Shown: positions 35,898 through 46,138 of the stretch, one piece after another
Numbering within the stretch: position 1 is the stretch's first letter
Layout of the letters: every line of letters begins with the position of its first letter
Source of the DNA: Lacimicrobium sp. SS2-24
Lineage (GTDB): Bacteria > Pseudomonadota > Gammaproteobacteria > Enterobacterales > Alteromonadaceae
Length of the DNA: 64,000 bases
Assembly (NCBI RefSeq): GCF_002201535.1
Contig: NZ_NIWW01000011.1
Location: 1-64,000 of the forward strand
Direction of reading: 5' to 3'
Notes under the pieces: model-generated
The model's input: the letters and a program-made list of their open reading frames with translations, nothing else
Database searches by the model: none
What the model was told of the DNA's origin: nothing
Translations under genes and position numbers: made by a program

Positions 35898-36902
35898 ATG
35901 AAAAAGCTTGTTCTGATTTCAATCTGTCTGCTGCTCACTGCCTGTGCCAGCCAATCACCACAGGACAGAATGAACAACTTCGATGCCGCAGAGGCGGCGA
36001 AAACCCGTATCTCGCTGGGGCTTACCTACCTCAAAAATGGTAATTTCAGTCAGGCCAAGCGTAATCTGGATAAAGCGCTGGAGTTTGCCCCGCAGATGGC
36101 TGACGTGCACTTCAGCCTGGCCTATTACTATCAGCGTGTAGAAGAATTTGAACAGGCAGAAAAGTCGTACCGCCAGGCTATGCAGTTTGACCGCAACAAT
36201 CCCGATATCCTCAACAGCTACGGGGCGTTTTTATGCCAGCTCGGCCGTTATGACCAGGCCCAGGGCTACTTTATGCAGGCGGTCAATAGCCAAAGTTATA
36301 ACCGGGTTGCCGAGACCTATGAAAACCTGGCCTTGTGTAGCCGTAGCCAGGGGCAGACCGCAGATGCCATTGAGTATCTGGAGCGGGCACTGAATCATCA
36401 GCCGGGGCGCAGTCAGAGCCTGATGCTGCTGGCGGAGACCTTATTAGATGCTCAGCAGTGGCAGGCAGCAAAAGATGCACTGGCACGCTATGAACGTCAG
36501 GGACGGGTGACGCCCCGTAGCTTATATATGGCGTATCAGGCGGAATCGGGATTACAGAACCTGCAAGGAGCGCGCGGATACGCTAAGATGCTCATGCAAT
36601 TATATCCACAGCACCCCTTAACGGCACAGGCACAACAAGGCGCTGTGACATCAGCACCTCAGCCTGAGGTGCGCAGTGAAACGGCGGCCCGCCTGGCGGA
36701 AAAGACCGACACGGCTGCATTGCAGTCTCAGGATCAGGAAGTCCAGGACGAAGCACAATGGCACGAAGTTCAGCCGGGTGAGAACCTGTACCGTATCTCG
36801 CTAAAGTACAATATCCGCATGGATAAGCTGATTGAGTGGAATAACCTTGCAGACGCGCAGGACATCAAAATGGGGCAAACATTGCGGGTGTCTCAACCAT
36901 AA
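35898..36902 (+). CDS. pilW: Type IV pilus biogenesis lipoprotein PilW/PilF with C-terminal LysM
   Basis: A 334-residue TPR lipoprotein. Signal peptide MKKLVLISICLLLTACAS has the lipobox LTAC. Six TPR repeats follow (for example ISLGLTYLKNGNFSQAKRNL, VHFSLAYYYQRVEEFEQAEK, ENLALCSRSQGQTADAIEYL). A LysM domain ends the protein (WHEVQPGENLYRISLKYNIR, MDKLIEWNNLADAQDIKMGQ), near residues 285-332. The TPR part is PilW/PilF, an outer-membrane protein needed for the PilQ secretin ring. The fused LysM could anchor it to peptidoglycan; many PilW proteins lack it. Start at ATG 35898 with CGGGAACCT upstream. Position in the rlmN-pilW-rodZ-ispG cluster is conserved. Confidence 0.93.
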   Translation: MKKLVLISICLLLTACASQSPQDRMNNFDAAEAAKTRISLGLTYLKNGNFSQAKRNLDKALEFAPQMADVHFSLAYYYQRVEEFEQAEKSYRQAMQFDRNNPDILNSYGAFLCQLGRYDQAQGYFMQAVNSQSYNRVAETYENLALCSRSQGQTADAIEYLERALNHQPGRSQSLMLLAETLLDAQQWQAAKDALARYERQGRVTPRSLYMAYQAESGLQNLQGARGYAKMLMQLYPQHPLTAQAQQGAVTSAPQPEVRSETAARLAEKTDTAALQSQDQEVQDEAQWHEVQPGENLYRISLKYNIRMDKLIEWNNLADAQDIKMGQTLRVSQP

Positions 36903-36954
36903 AATGTTGCTGGGTCTATCACCAATAAAATAAGCACAGAGTTTAAGCAGTATT

Positions 36955-37941
36955 ATGACAGACGAACAGTCAGCCGAAGAACAACTTGCAGGGCCCGGCA
37001 CCCTACTTAAAAATGCCCGGGTTGAAAAAGGCCTGAGTCAGGAGGACGTTGCCAGCCGGCTGAACCTGCGGCTTACCAACGTGCAGGATCTGGAAGAAGA
37101 ACGTTTCGATAAAGCCATTTCAGTGACCTTTATCCGCGGCTACCTGAAGGCTTACGCCAAGTTGCTCGAACTCCCGGTAGAAAGCGTGCTGGAAGCGTAT
37201 GAGCGGGTCAATACCGTGACACCAGAGCCTGCTAAGCTACAAAGCTTTTCCCGCAAGATGTCGTTGCAGGCCAATGACGACAGGCTGATGATGGTCTCCT
37301 ATCTGATCCTCGCCGTGATTCTGGCGCTGGTGGTGGTGTGGTGGTTCCAGCAAAGCGACAGCGATATTTTGCCTGAAGTGAGCACCCCTATCGAGTCGAC
37401 ACAGCCGGAGAGTCAGTCGGTATCTGATTTTTCGGTTCAGGAACAACAAGACGAGCCGCTGGAGCAGACGCCGCAGTTGGCGCAAACAAGCTCTGAACAA
37501 GCACCAGAGTCGGGACCGGATAATTCCGGGGCGCAGGAGAACGGCGCTCTGACCAGTCAGGGTCAGGATACCACAACGCAAAGTGCCGACGCGGGCGATG
37601 TCGCCACTGAGCAAGGGGCTGCACCTGAGGAAACAACAACACCTGAGGAAACGGCGTCAGCCCAGCCGCAACCGCCTGCCAATGAAATGCTCGATGCCGT
37701 GGAACTGGTTTTTGAATTTAGCGACGATTGCTGGGTCAATATCGTCGATGCCACAGGTGAAGCCATCGCCTATGGTGTAAAAGTGCAGGGCCGCGTCATG
37801 CCGGTGTCCGGCATACCTCCTTTTGAAGTGACGTTAGGCGCCCCCGAGGTGGTCAGTATCACTTACGCCGGCGAAGCCGTTGACATGTCCCGTTTCGCCA
37901 GTGGCCGTACCGCGCGATTTAATTTACCGCTAAGTCAGTAA
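36955..37941 (+). CDS. rodZ: Cytoskeletal protein RodZ
   Basis: A 328-residue protein that links MreB to the membrane to set cell shape. The N-terminal Cro/XRE-type helix-turn-helix is near residues 15-75 ([38 protein letters not shown]). One transmembrane helix follows ([20 protein letters not shown], 111-130). A periplasmic Gln/Glu/Ser/Thr/Pro-rich linker (about 140-235) and a DUF4115 domain ([40 protein letters not shown]) complete it. The layout is complete. ATG at 36955; the ribosome binding site is weak (TTAAGCAG). ispG follows 35 bp later. Confidence 0.96.
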   Translation: MTDEQSAEEQLAGPGTLLKNARVEKGLSQEDVASRLNLRLTNVQDLEEERFDKAISVTFIRGYLKAYAKLLELPVESVLEAYERVNTVTPEPAKLQSFSRKMSLQANDDRLMMVSYLILAVILALVVVWWFQQSDSDILPEVSTPIESTQPESQSVSDFSVQEQQDEPLEQTPQLAQTSSEQAPESGPDNSGAQENGALTSQGQDTTTQSADAGDVATEQGAAPEETTTPEETASAQPQPPANEMLDAVELVFEFSDDCWVNIVDATGEAIAYGVKVQGRVMPVSGIPPFEVTLGAPEVVSITYAGEAVDMSRFASGRTARFNLPLSQ

Positions 37942-37976
37942 TACTTCAGAACAACGATTTTCAGGAAGCCAGGATC

Positions 37977-39092
37977 ATGTTTGGTGAATCACCGATAAAA
38001 CGTCGTAAATCAACCCGGATTAACGTTGGCAGTGTGCCAATCGGGGATGGTGCACCGATCGCGGTGCAATCCATGACCAATACCCCTACCACTGATGTTG
38101 AGGCAACCGTTGCACAGATAAAGCGAATTCAGGCTGTGGGCGGTGAAATTGTCAGGGTGTCGGTGCCCACTATGGATGCCGCCGAGGGTTTTAAACAGAT
38201 TCGTCAGCAGGTCAATATCCCGCTGGTGGCGGATATTCACTTTGATTACCGCATTGCGCTCAAAGTCGCCGAATACGGTGTGGATTGTCTGCGTATCAAC
38301 CCTGGCAATATTGGTAACGAAGAGCGCATTCGCTCCGTAGTGGATTGTGCCAGAGACAAAAATATTCCGATCAGAATCGGCGTGAACGGCGGCTCACTGG
38401 AAAAAGATCTGCAGGAAAAGTATGGCGAACCCACGCCACAAGCCCTGCTGGAATCGGCCATGCGACATGTGGACATACTCGACAGGCTCAACTTCGACCA
38501 GTTTAAGGTCAGTGTTAAAGCCTCCGATGTGTTTCTGGCAGTGGGCGCGTACCGGTTGCTGGCGGCACAAATTGACCAGCCTCTGCATCTTGGCATTACG
38601 GAAGCCGGTGGCTTGCGCGCCGGGGCCGTAAAAAGCGCGGTAGGGCTGGGCATGCTTCTGGCTGAGGGCATTGGTGATACCATTCGTATCTCGCTGGCCG
38701 CCGATCCGGTGGAAGAAATCAAAGTGGGCTTCGATATTCTCAAATCACTGCGCATTCGTTCCCGCGGCATCAATTTTATTGCCTGTCCAAGTTGCTCCAG
38801 GCAGGAGTTTGATGTTATCGGCACGGTCAACGCGCTCGAACAACGTCTGGAAGATCTGTTGACACCAATGGATGTGTCAATCATTGGCTGTGTGGTGAAT
38901 GGCCCTGGTGAAGCGGAGGTATCTGATCTGGGACTCACCGGCGCGCGCAATAAAAGTGGTTTTTATCTTGACGGACAGCGTCAGAAAGAGCGACTGGACA
39001 ATGACGATTTGGTGGACCAACTGGAAAAACGCATCCGGGCTAAGGCTGCCATGCTGGATCAGAACCAGCGTATCGATGTGAAAAACGCCTGA
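37977..39092 (+). CDS. ispG: 4-hydroxy-3-methylbut-2-enyl diphosphate synthase
   Basis: IspG converts MEcPP to HMBPP, the penultimate step of the MEP isoprenoid pathway, using a [4Fe-4S] cluster. The 371-residue chain has [60 protein letters not shown] and [20 protein letters not shown]. Cluster cysteines are in [12 protein letters not shown] (two) and [12 protein letters not shown] (one). Length matches E. coli GcpE. ATG at 37977 with AGGAAGCCAGGATC upstream. It depends on the Fe-S systems encoded nearby. hisS follows after 103 bp. Confidence 0.97.
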   Translation: MFGESPIKRRKSTRINVGSVPIGDGAPIAVQSMTNTPTTDVEATVAQIKRIQAVGGEIVRVSVPTMDAAEGFKQIRQQVNIPLVADIHFDYRIALKVAEYGVDCLRINPGNIGNEERIRSVVDCARDKNIPIRIGVNGGSLEKDLQEKYGEPTPQALLESAMRHVDILDRLNFDQFKVSVKASDVFLAVGAYRLLAAQIDQPLHLGITEAGGLRAGAVKSAVGLGMLLAEGIGDTIRISLAADPVEEIKVGFDILKSLRIRSRGINFIACPSCSRQEFDVIGTVNALEQRLEDLLTPMDVSIIGCVVNGPGEAEVSDLGLTGARNKSGFYLDGQRQKERLDNDDLVDQLEKRIRAKAAMLDQNQRIDVKNA

Positions 39093-39195
39093 TTTAGGTA
39101 TGACTTTGGGTACAAAATCCCTATAATCGCCGGTCGCAAAAAATATCGCGTCTGTAGCGGTTTGGTTTTATTAAGCAAAAGAAGATAGGTCACAG

Positions 39196-40476
39196 GTGGC
39201 AAAACAAATTCAGGCTATTCGCGGCATGAACGATTGCTTGCCCGAGCAATCAGGGGCATGGCAGTGGGTCGAAAACAAAATTCGTGATCTGGTGGCTGCT
39301 TATGGCTATCAGGAAATCCGTACTCCCATTGTAGAAAGCACCGATCTCTTTAAGCGCTCCATCGGTGAAGTGACGGATATTGTCGAAAAAGAAATGTATA
39401 CCTTCGAGGATCGCAATGGCGACAGCCTGACCCTGCGGCCCGAAGGAACGGCCAGTTGTGTGCGTGCGGGCAATGAGCACGGCCTGTTGTACAATCAGCA
39501 ACAACGCCTGTGGTATATGGGGCCCATGTTCCGCCACGAGCGGCCGCAAAAGGGGCGTTATCGTCAGTTTCATCAGTTTGGTGTAGAAGCCTTTGGTCTG
39601 GATGGCCCGGATATCGATGTTGAAGTCATCCTGATGAGTGCCAGACTGTGGCAACGTCTGGGCATCAGTGATCAGGTGACGCTGGAGATTAACTCACTGG
39701 GTTCCAATGAAGCCAGGGCACGTTATAAAGACGCGCTGGTTGAATTCCTCGAGCGCAATGAATCAAGTCTTGATGAAGACAGTAAGAAGCGCATGCATAG
39801 CAATCCATTGCGGGTATTGGACAGTAAAAACCCCGATGTGCAGCTGCTGCTCGCCGATGCGCCGGATTTACTCGAGTACCTGGATGAAGAGTCCACGCAA
39901 CATTTTCATATGCTATGTGAACGATTGACACAACTGGGCATCGAATACCGGGTTAACTCTCGTCTGGTGCGGGGGCTGGACTATTACAACCGCACGGTGT
40001 TTGAGTGGGTAACCGATGCGCTGGGCGCACAGGGAACCATCTGTGCCGGTGGCCGTTATGATGGACTGGTCGAGCAATTGGGCGGCAAGGCCACCCCGGC
40101 GGTAGGATTTGCCATGGGGCTGGAGCGACTGGTGCTGTTGCTGGATGCGCTGGGTAAAGGAGAGGCCCGGCCTGCGGTTGAGGCGTACCTGTGTATCATG
40201 GGGGAACAGGCTCAGCCCTATGCCATGAAACTGGCAGAAACCCTGCGTGATCATTTGCCGCAACTGAGGTTGCAGACCCATTGCGGTGGCGGGAACTTTA
40301 AAAAACAACTTAAACGGGCTGATAAAAGCGGTGCCAGTCTTGCGCTCATAGTGGGTGAGGAAGAGGCACAGCAACAGCAGGTTTCGCTGAAATACCTGCG
40401 CGAAGATCGCCCTCAGGAACAGGTTGCAGAGGCAGTGTTATTGCCAATGTTAAAACAGATATTTAACCATAAGTAG
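39196..40476 (+). CDS. hisS: Histidyl-tRNA synthetase
   Basis: A 426-residue class II synthetase. Motif 2 lies in [20 protein letters not shown], motif 3 in [17 protein letters not shown]. Histidine-specific segments are [19 protein letters not shown] and [20 protein letters not shown]. The C-terminal anticodon-binding domain ([20 protein letters not shown] onward) is intact. The start is a GTG at 39196 ([18 protein letters not shown]); AGGTCACAG precedes it. It is followed 6 bp later by yfgM. Confidence 0.97.
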   Translation: MAKQIQAIRGMNDCLPEQSGAWQWVENKIRDLVAAYGYQEIRTPIVESTDLFKRSIGEVTDIVEKEMYTFEDRNGDSLTLRPEGTASCVRAGNEHGLLYNQQQRLWYMGPMFRHERPQKGRYRQFHQFGVEAFGLDGPDIDVEVILMSARLWQRLGISDQVTLEINSLGSNEARARYKDALVEFLERNESSLDEDSKKRMHSNPLRVLDSKNPDVQLLLADAPDLLEYLDEESTQHFHMLCERLTQLGIEYRVNSRLVRGLDYYNRTVFEWVTDALGAQGTICAGGRYDGLVEQLGGKATPAVGFAMGLERLVLLLDALGKGEARPAVEAYLCIMGEQAQPYAMKLAETLRDHLPQLRLQTHCGGGNFKKQLKRADKSGASLALIVGEEEAQQQQVSLKYLREDRPQEQVAEAVLLPMLKQIFNHK

Positions 40477-40482
40477 GGGAAT

Positions 40483-41109
40483 GTGGTGGAAGAATACAGC
40501 ACAGAAGAACAACAGGTTGAAGCCATCAAGAAATTCTGGAAGGAAAACGGCACCTCGATCATTCTTGGCGCCGTGATTGGTCTTGGCGGATTATGGGGCT
40601 GGCGCTACTACAACGAAGAGCGCATCGCTGCCCAGGAGCAGGCCTCTGAACAATACGAACAGGCTGTAATCCAACTGGTAGAAGGTGAACAGGGTTACCA
40701 AACGGCTAAGCAGTTCGTCAGCGAAAATCCTGATAATCACTATGCGGCACTGGCTGCCTTGCAACTGGCCCAACAGGCGGTGGATGCCGGTAATCTGGAT
40801 GACGCTGCTACCCAGCTGCAATTGGCTGCTGAGAAAGCCGGTGTGGATGCGCTGGCAGGCGTTGCCCGCATTCGTCTGGCAAGAGTGCAGCTTCAGCAAC
40901 AGGCTTACGATGATGCGATGGCCACGCTCGATAAGGTGACCAATGAAAGCTACCGGTCTTTGGTGCTGGAGTTGAAAGGCGATGTCTATGTGGCTCAGGA
41001 GAAGCCTGAACAGGCTCGTTCTGCATACAGTGAAGCGCTGCAGCTTAATGCAGGTAACAATCTGCTTAAGCTCAAACTGGATAACCTGCAGGTATTGGCA
41101 AGCCTATGA
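40483..41109 (+). CDS. yfgM: YfgM family periplasmic/SecYEG-associated chaperone
   Basis: A 208-residue protein with one N-terminal helix (SIILGAVIGLGGLWGWRY, near residues 25-42) and a periplasmic TPR-type domain (ALAALQLAQQAVDAGNLDDA, RIRLARVQLQQQAYDDAM). E. coli YfgM interacts with PpiD and the Sec translocon. The segment STEEQQVEAIKKFWKENGTS matches the family start. Start is a GTG at 40483 or 40486; AGGGGA lies just before. bamB overlaps its end by four bases (ATGA), so the two are translationally coupled. Conserved between hisS and bamB. Confidence 0.94.
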   Translation: MVEEYSTEEQQVEAIKKFWKENGTSIILGAVIGLGGLWGWRYYNEERIAAQEQASEQYEQAVIQLVEGEQGYQTAKQFVSENPDNHYAALAALQLAQQAVDAGNLDDAATQLQLAAEKAGVDALAGVARIRLARVQLQQQAYDDAMATLDKVTNESYRSLVLELKGDVYVAQEKPEQARSAYSEALQLNAGNNLLKLKLDNLQVLASL

Positions 41110-42368
41110 GTGATTCTAAACTGAAAAATCCGTTGCGGGCACTCAGCCTGATGATGCTATTCGGCTTATCTGGTTGCTCCATTATGCCGCAATGGATGGA
41201 TGCCTCCACCTGGTTCACTGATGAGGAAGAGCTGAAAATTCAGCAGCTTGCCCCCATTCAGGCGGAATTTACGCCGCAGCTGGTATGGGAAAAAGAAGTG
41301 GGCGACGGCGTCGGTGAGCATTTCTCGCGGCTGCAGCCCGTGCTGGCCTATGACACGTTATTTGCCGCCAGTCGCCATGGCGAGGTCAAGGCCTTTGAGC
41401 CGGATACCGGCAAAGTGGTCTGGCAGAAGAATTTTGCCACCTATAAAGACGAAGGCTTTTTGTCCGGTATTGCCAGATTATGGCAATCCGGTGAAGCCGC
41501 CAAAATCAGTGGTGGGCTCACCGCCAGTTACGAGAAACTCTATTTCGGTACTGAGCACGGTCACGTTTTTGCACTGGACATCAATACCGGTGAGGTCATC
41601 TGGCATAAGGATGTGAAAGGTGAAGTGTTGGCCAAACCTGCCGTGGAAGAGGGCATGGTTGTGGTGAATACCGGCTCAGGGCTGATGCTGGGACTCGATG
41701 CCGAATCCGGTGAAGAGCAATGGCGTTACGAGTCAGAAGTGCCGCCACTGTCACTGCGTGGTATCGCCACCCCCACTATCAGTAGTGGCGGTGCCATGGT
41801 TGGTACCGCATCGGGTAAAATGGCTATCGTCATCATGGACAACGGTCAGGTTGCCTGGGAGCAGACCATTTCTTCCCCTTCCGGTGCCACCGAACTGGAC
41901 CGGATTGTGGATATTGATGTGGAGCCACTGGTCCTCGGCGGCGTCATTTATATCGTTTCATTCGACGGTACCCTGGCGGCGCTGGAACTGCGCAGTGGCA
42001 GGGTGATCTGGAAACGGGAGTATCGTTCCTATCGCCGCATCACTCTGGATGGTAACAACCTATACGTGGTTGACACTAACAGCGTGGTGTACGCCCTCGA
42101 TCGCCGTAACGGCGTGGAATTGTGGAGCCAGAATACCTTGCGTGGCAGAGTCCTGACGTCTGCGGCACCGGTTTCCAGCTACATTGTGGTCGGCGATAAA
42201 TACGGCTTTTTGCATTGGTTGAATCAGAGCGATGGCAAGATTGTCGCGCGCCTGGCCGTAGGCGATGATGATATCGATGAAGGGGTCTACGTTGAGCCAG
42301 TGGTGCAGGGCCAGCGTTTGTTTGCAGTGACCCGTGATGGTCAGCTCAAAGCCATTGATACGCCCTGA
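41106..42368 (+). CDS. bamB: Outer-membrane protein assembly lipoprotein BamB
   Basis: A 420-residue lipoprotein of the BAM complex. The signal peptide has the lipobox FGLSGCS, so lipidated Cys near residue 23. The mature part is a beta-propeller of PQQ-like repeats: GEVKAFEPDTGKVVWQKNFA, GHVFALDINTGEVIWHKDVK, GLMLGLDAESGEEQWRYESE, and later GTLAALELRSGRVIWKREYR, SVVYALDRRNGVELWSQNTL and GQLKAIDTP. It supports insertion of beta-barrel proteins from the periplasmic side. Length is normal. Its ATG overlaps the yfgM stop by four bases. der follows after 26 bp. Confidence 0.97.
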   Translation: MSDSKLKNPLRALSLMMLFGLSGCSIMPQWMDASTWFTDEEELKIQQLAPIQAEFTPQLVWEKEVGDGVGEHFSRLQPVLAYDTLFAASRHGEVKAFEPDTGKVVWQKNFATYKDEGFLSGIARLWQSGEAAKISGGLTASYEKLYFGTEHGHVFALDINTGEVIWHKDVKGEVLAKPAVEEGMVVVNTGSGLMLGLDAESGEEQWRYESEVPPLSLRGIATPTISSGGAMVGTASGKMAIVIMDNGQVAWEQTISSPSGATELDRIVDIDVEPLVLGGVIYIVSFDGTLAALELRSGRVIWKREYRSYRRITLDGNNLYVVDTNSVVYALDRRNGVELWSQNTLRGRVLTSAAPVSSYIVVGDKYGFLHWLNQSDGKIVARLAVGDDDIDEGVYVEPVVQGQRLFAVTRDGQLKAIDTP

Positions 42369-42394
42369 ACAGCTGAATATTAGGAAAAATTATT

Positions 42395-43840
42395 ATGTTA
42401 CCCGTCGTCGCTTTGGTCGGTCGTCCCAATGTAGGTAAATCTACACTTTTTAATCGTCTGACCCGCAGTCGTGATGCACTGGTGGCGGATTTTCCTGGCC
42501 TGACCCGGGATCGTAAATATGGTCAGGCCAATTATGAAGGTATGCAGTTTATCGTTGTTGATACCGGAGGTATCAGTGGCGATGAGCAAGGCATTGATGC
42601 GGAGATGGCACAGCAATCTTTGCTGGCGGTGGAAGAAGCCGACTTAGTGCTGTTTTTGCTGGATGCCCGCACCGGTATTACCGCTGCAGATCAGGGCATT
42701 GCCCGTCATCTGCGCCTGCAAAACAAGCCCGTCCATATTGTGGCTAACAAGGTGGACGGTATTGACGGTGACAGCGAAAGTGCTGAGTTCTATGCCCTGG
42801 CGCTGGGCGACGTGCATCAGATTGCGGCGGCACATGGTCGCGGTATCAGTCAGTTATTACAAAAACTACTCTATCCTCTTTCCGAGACCTTTCCCGATAT
42901 GCTGGCGGTTGAAGCCCCGGTTGATCACGAAGAAGAAGACGCCGAAGCGCAGCTTAAGCGCTTGCAGGATCTGCCCATCAAACTTGCTATTGTGGGTAAA
43001 CCGAATGTTGGTAAGTCCACACTCACCAACCGTATTCTTGGTGAAGAGCGGGTGGTGGTGTATGACCAGCCTGGCACAACCCGTGACAGTGTCTTTATTC
43101 CCATGAGCCGGGACGAGCGCGAATATGTATTGATCGATACTGCCGGTGTCAGGAAGCGTAAGAAAGTCTCAGACATGGTGGAGAAATTCTCCATCGTCAA
43201 AACGTTGCAAGCCATTGAAGAAGCCAATGTGGTTTTACTGGTGGTTGATGCCCGCGAAGGCATTACCGATCAGGATCTCAGTCTGCTCAGTTTCGTGCTC
43301 AATTCTGGACGTTCACTGGTGCTGGCGGTCAATAAGTGGGACGGTCTGGACTCGGATATTAAAGACGAGATTAAGCGCGAGCTGGATCGCCGCCTGGGTT
43401 TTATTGACTTCGCCCGTTTGCATTTTATCTCGGCACTGCATGGTTCCGGTGTGGGGAATTTGTTTGAATCTGTGCAGGAAGCTTATGCGTCGGCGACCCG
43501 GCGTATCAATACGTCAATTCTGACACGTATTATGGAAATGGCGCAGGATGATCACCAACCGCCATTGGTGCGCGGGCGTCGGGTGAAAATGAAATATGCT
43601 CACGCAGGCGGGTATAACCCACCGGTGATCGTGATTCATGGTAATCAGGTTGAAGATCTGCCGGATGCCTACAAACGGTATCTGATGAATTACTTCCGCA
43701 AGTCCCTCAAAGTCATGGGTACCCCCATTCGTATTGAATTCAAAGAGGGGGCGAATCCCTTTGAGGGCAAAAAAAATCAGCTTACCTTGTCGCAGCAGCG
43801 TAAGCGCAGGCGTCTGATGGCCTTTCATAAGAAGAAATAA
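42395..43840 (+). CDS. der: Ribosome-associated GTPase Der
   Basis: A 481-residue GTPase with two tandem G domains and a KH-like end; it aids 50S ribosome assembly. G domain 1 has [37 protein letters not shown] and [11 protein letters not shown] domain 2 has [47 protein letters not shown] and NKWDGL. The C-terminal domain ([20 protein letters not shown]) follows, and the basic tail ends [16 protein letters not shown] at 42395; AGGAAAAATT upstream. Its stop is two bases from the next ATG. Confidence 0.98.
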   Translation: MLPVVALVGRPNVGKSTLFNRLTRSRDALVADFPGLTRDRKYGQANYEGMQFIVVDTGGISGDEQGIDAEMAQQSLLAVEEADLVLFLLDARTGITAADQGIARHLRLQNKPVHIVANKVDGIDGDSESAEFYALALGDVHQIAAAHGRGISQLLQKLLYPLSETFPDMLAVEAPVDHEEEDAEAQLKRLQDLPIKLAIVGKPNVGKSTLTNRILGEERVVVYDQPGTTRDSVFIPMSRDEREYVLIDTAGVRKRKKVSDMVEKFSIVKTLQAIEEANVVLLVVDAREGITDQDLSLLSFVLNSGRSLVLAVNKWDGLDSDIKDEIKRELDRRLGFIDFARLHFISALHGSGVGNLFESVQEAYASATRRINTSILTRIMEMAQDDHQPPLVRGRRVKMKYAHAGGYNPPVIVIHGNQVEDLPDAYKRYLMNYFRKSLKVMGTPIRIEFKEGANPFEGKKNQLTLSQQRKRRRLMAFHKKK

Positions 43841-43842
43841 TA

Positions 43843-44316
43843 ATGACAAGAGTGTTCACCCTGCTGGCACTGTTGTTGATAGCGCCCCTTGCGATGGCCG
43901 ACTACAGTCTTTATGTATTGCGCCATGCTCACAAACAGGCTGACGGAACATCGGATCCGGCGCTTAGCGAGGCTGGTCAGGCTCAGGCCGAGCGTCTAGC
44001 CACTTTGCTGCACCAGGCCGGCATTCAACGGATTTACAGTACAGATTATCGCCGCACACGTGAGACGGTATTGCCGCTGTCACAACAGCTGGGTGTGGAT
44101 ATCCGTCAATACGATCCCCGTCGGCTTGATGTGCTGGCCATGGAGCTCAGGCAACTGCAGAAAAATGTTGTTGTTGTCGGGCACAGCAATACCACGCCTG
44201 AACTGGTCAAACTGTTAGGCGGTGAGGCAGAGGCGATGAGTGAGTCTGATTATGGTGATGTGTACCAGCTTAATGTAAGCGGTGACAACGTATTGACCGT
44301 GCGTTTGTCACTTTGA
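43843..44316 (+). CDS. Exported histidine phosphatase family protein (SixA-like)
   Basis: A 157-residue phosphatase-fold protein. A signal peptide (TRVFTLLALLLIAPLAMADY, cut after AMA) directs it out of the cytoplasm, unlike classical SixA. The phosphohistidine loop is YVLRHAHK (Arg27, His28), with ALSEAGQAQAERLATLL and the second His in VVVVGHSNTTPELVKLL. The variant RHAH in place of RHG is seen in some SixA relatives. Substrate unknown. It begins two bases after the der stop and is likely co-transcribed with it. About 300 bp of unremarkable DNA follows. Confidence 0.88.
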   Translation: MTRVFTLLALLLIAPLAMADYSLYVLRHAHKQADGTSDPALSEAGQAQAERLATLLHQAGIQRIYSTDYRRTRETVLPLSQQLGVDIRQYDPRRLDVLAMELRQLQKNVVVVGHSNTTPELVKLLGGEAEAMSESDYGDVYQLNVSGDNVLTVRLSL

Positions 44317-44612
44317 TGTCTGTGCAGTAGGGCTTTACTCGCTGCCCGGCTTCTGCGATCTCCCCTGTTATTTTTATCTCACTGTGAACTGATTTTGAAA
44401 TCAGCCTTTCTCCACACCACGTTGGCAAACTGACTGGCAGAGCTGTGATTGCCTGGGATCAGAGAGGATGACTGGGGCAGTCAGGTACAAATGGAACATA
44501 GTGGGTGGCTGGATCGACTGTTGATGCCCTTCCTTGCCTAGCAACAGCCCTATAAGCCAGAACATAGTGTGCAGCTTCCGATGAGCTGGACATTCTGAAC
44601 CTTTCTGACTGA
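44317..44612. other. Gene-free interval between the phosphatase and xseA
   Basis: The 10-base word GAACATAGTG occurs twice as a direct repeat (44494-44503 and 44570-44579). The ORFs here are short and without recognisable features. The convergent genes would need a terminator, but I see no strong T-tailed hairpin. Confidence 0.4.
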
Positions 44613-45938
44613 TTACTCGACCTTGCTGTTGATTTCACCATCGACAAAACGGGTAGTGAGCTTATCCCCCGATTGCAGATCTGCTGCCCGTTTGACCACT
44701 TCACCCTGTTTCAGACTGATGCTGTAGCCCCGGCTCAGGGTGGCCAGCGGACTGACGGTATTGAGTAAATGGCTGGAGTTGGCCAGTCCTTGCTGTTTGT
44801 CCTGCAGCAATTTGTGCATCTGGCGATGAAGGCCCTGAGACTGATAGGCCAGCTGTTGACGCATCTGCTGCAGTTTGTGCTGCGGTGAGTGCTGTTGCAG
44901 CCTCGCCTGCAAATGGTTTATCTGTTGAAGAGACCGATTAAACTGGCCTGACATCAAATGATGGAGATCGCTGTACAATCTGTCCAGGTATTGGCTTTGT
45001 TGGGCCAGTCTGGCTTTGGGGTGAGTGCGCTGCAGTTGTTCGACAGCCAGTTGCTGGCGACCTTGCAGTTGCTGTAATTGACTGGCCATGGCGCGGTGCA
45101 GGCGCCTTTGGGTGTTGAGCAGACGCTTCTGAAGTTCCAGTCTGTCCTCGCTCACCATTTCCGCCGCTGCAGAGGGCGTCGGAGCGCGCAGATCGGCCAC
45201 AAAATCAGCAATACTGATATCCACTTCATGGCCTACCGCACTGATGATGGGAATACCGGAGGCAAAGATAGCCCGCGCCAGGCGCTCATCATTAAAACAC
45301 CATAAGTCTTCCAGTGAACCGCCGCCACGACCAACAATCAGCACGTCCACTTCGTTACGCTGATTGGCAACATGCAATGCCTGTATCAGTTGCAAGGCGG
45401 CGCTCTCTCCCTGTACCTGAGACGGATAAATGATCACGTCGATAGCCGGGTTACGCCGCTTTAACACGGTGAGAATGTCATGCAGTGCTGCACCGGTGGC
45501 CGATGTAATAATGCCCACTTTGAGTATGGGATGAGGCAGGGGCTGTTTGTGTTGCTGGGCGAACAATCCCTCAGCCGCCAACCGCTGTTTAAGCTGTTCG
45601 AATTGCTGTTTGAGCAGCCCCTCTCCCTCAGGCTCCATGTGCTCTGCAATCAGCTGATAATCACCGCGCGGCTCATACAGGCTAAGGGTGGCTCTGACTA
45701 GCACCCGGTCACCTTCTTTCGGACGCAGCGATACGTTGCGGTTGGCGTTGCGGAACATGGCGGTGCGCACCTGTGCTCTGTCATCCTTGAGACTGAAGTA
45801 CCAGTGGCCGGAGCTGGCGGCAACAAAATTGGAAATCTCAGCCCTGACCCATACCTGACCGATTTCACTTTCAAGCACCATGCGTGCCTGACGATTAAGG
45901 CGACTCACGGTGTAAATGGTGTCTACAGGATTTGGCAT
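44613..45938 (-). CDS. xseA: Exodeoxyribonuclease VII large subunit
   Basis: A 441-residue subunit of the single-strand exonuclease VII. An OB-fold begins the protein (QVWVRAEISNFVAASSGHWY, FSLKDDRAQVRTAMFRNANR). The catalytic domain has VGIITSATGAALHDILTVLK, PAIDVIIYPSQVQGESAA and VDVLIVGRGGGSLEDLWCFN (the GRGGGS-EDLW motif), AIFASGIPIISAVGHEVDIS and FVADLRAPTPSAAAEMVS. A long coiled coil full of Gln, Leu and Arg follows. The small subunit xseB is not in the window, which is normal. ATG at 45938 preceded by CACTCCCTGAA; ribosome binding site weak. Confidence 0.97.
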   Translation of the reverse strand: MPNPVDTIYTVSRLNRQARMVLESEIGQVWVRAEISNFVAASSGHWYFSLKDDRAQVRTAMFRNANRNVSLRPKEGDRVLVRATLSLYEPRGDYQLIAEHMEPEGEGLLKQQFEQLKQRLAAEGLFAQQHKQPLPHPILKVGIITSATGAALHDILTVLKRRNPAIDVIIYPSQVQGESAALQLIQALHVANQRNEVDVLIVGRGGGSLEDLWCFNDERLARAIFASGIPIISAVGHEVDISIADFVADLRAPTPSAAAEMVSEDRLELQKRLLNTQRRLHRAMASQLQQLQGRQQLAVEQLQRTHPKARLAQQSQYLDRLYSDLHHLMSGQFNRSLQQINHLQARLQQHSPQHKLQQMRQQLAYQSQGLHRQMHKLLQDKQQGLANSSHLLNTVSPLATLSRGYSISLKQGEVVKRAADLQSGDKLTTRFVDGEINSKVE

Positions 45939-46138
45939 ATTCAGGGAGTGTGGGTTGTGAGTATAGAGGGCTCAGAGCATATCGCCTGATACAGACAAAG
46001 CCAAGTCCGAGGCTGAAATAGCTGTTTACATTTTGTTGTGCAGTATTTCTATATGCCTATTGGAAATAGCGATATAACACGGATAGACTGACCCGCGGTG
46101 TAACCTCAGCGCTGTGCTGACACGGAGAAAAACAAACA

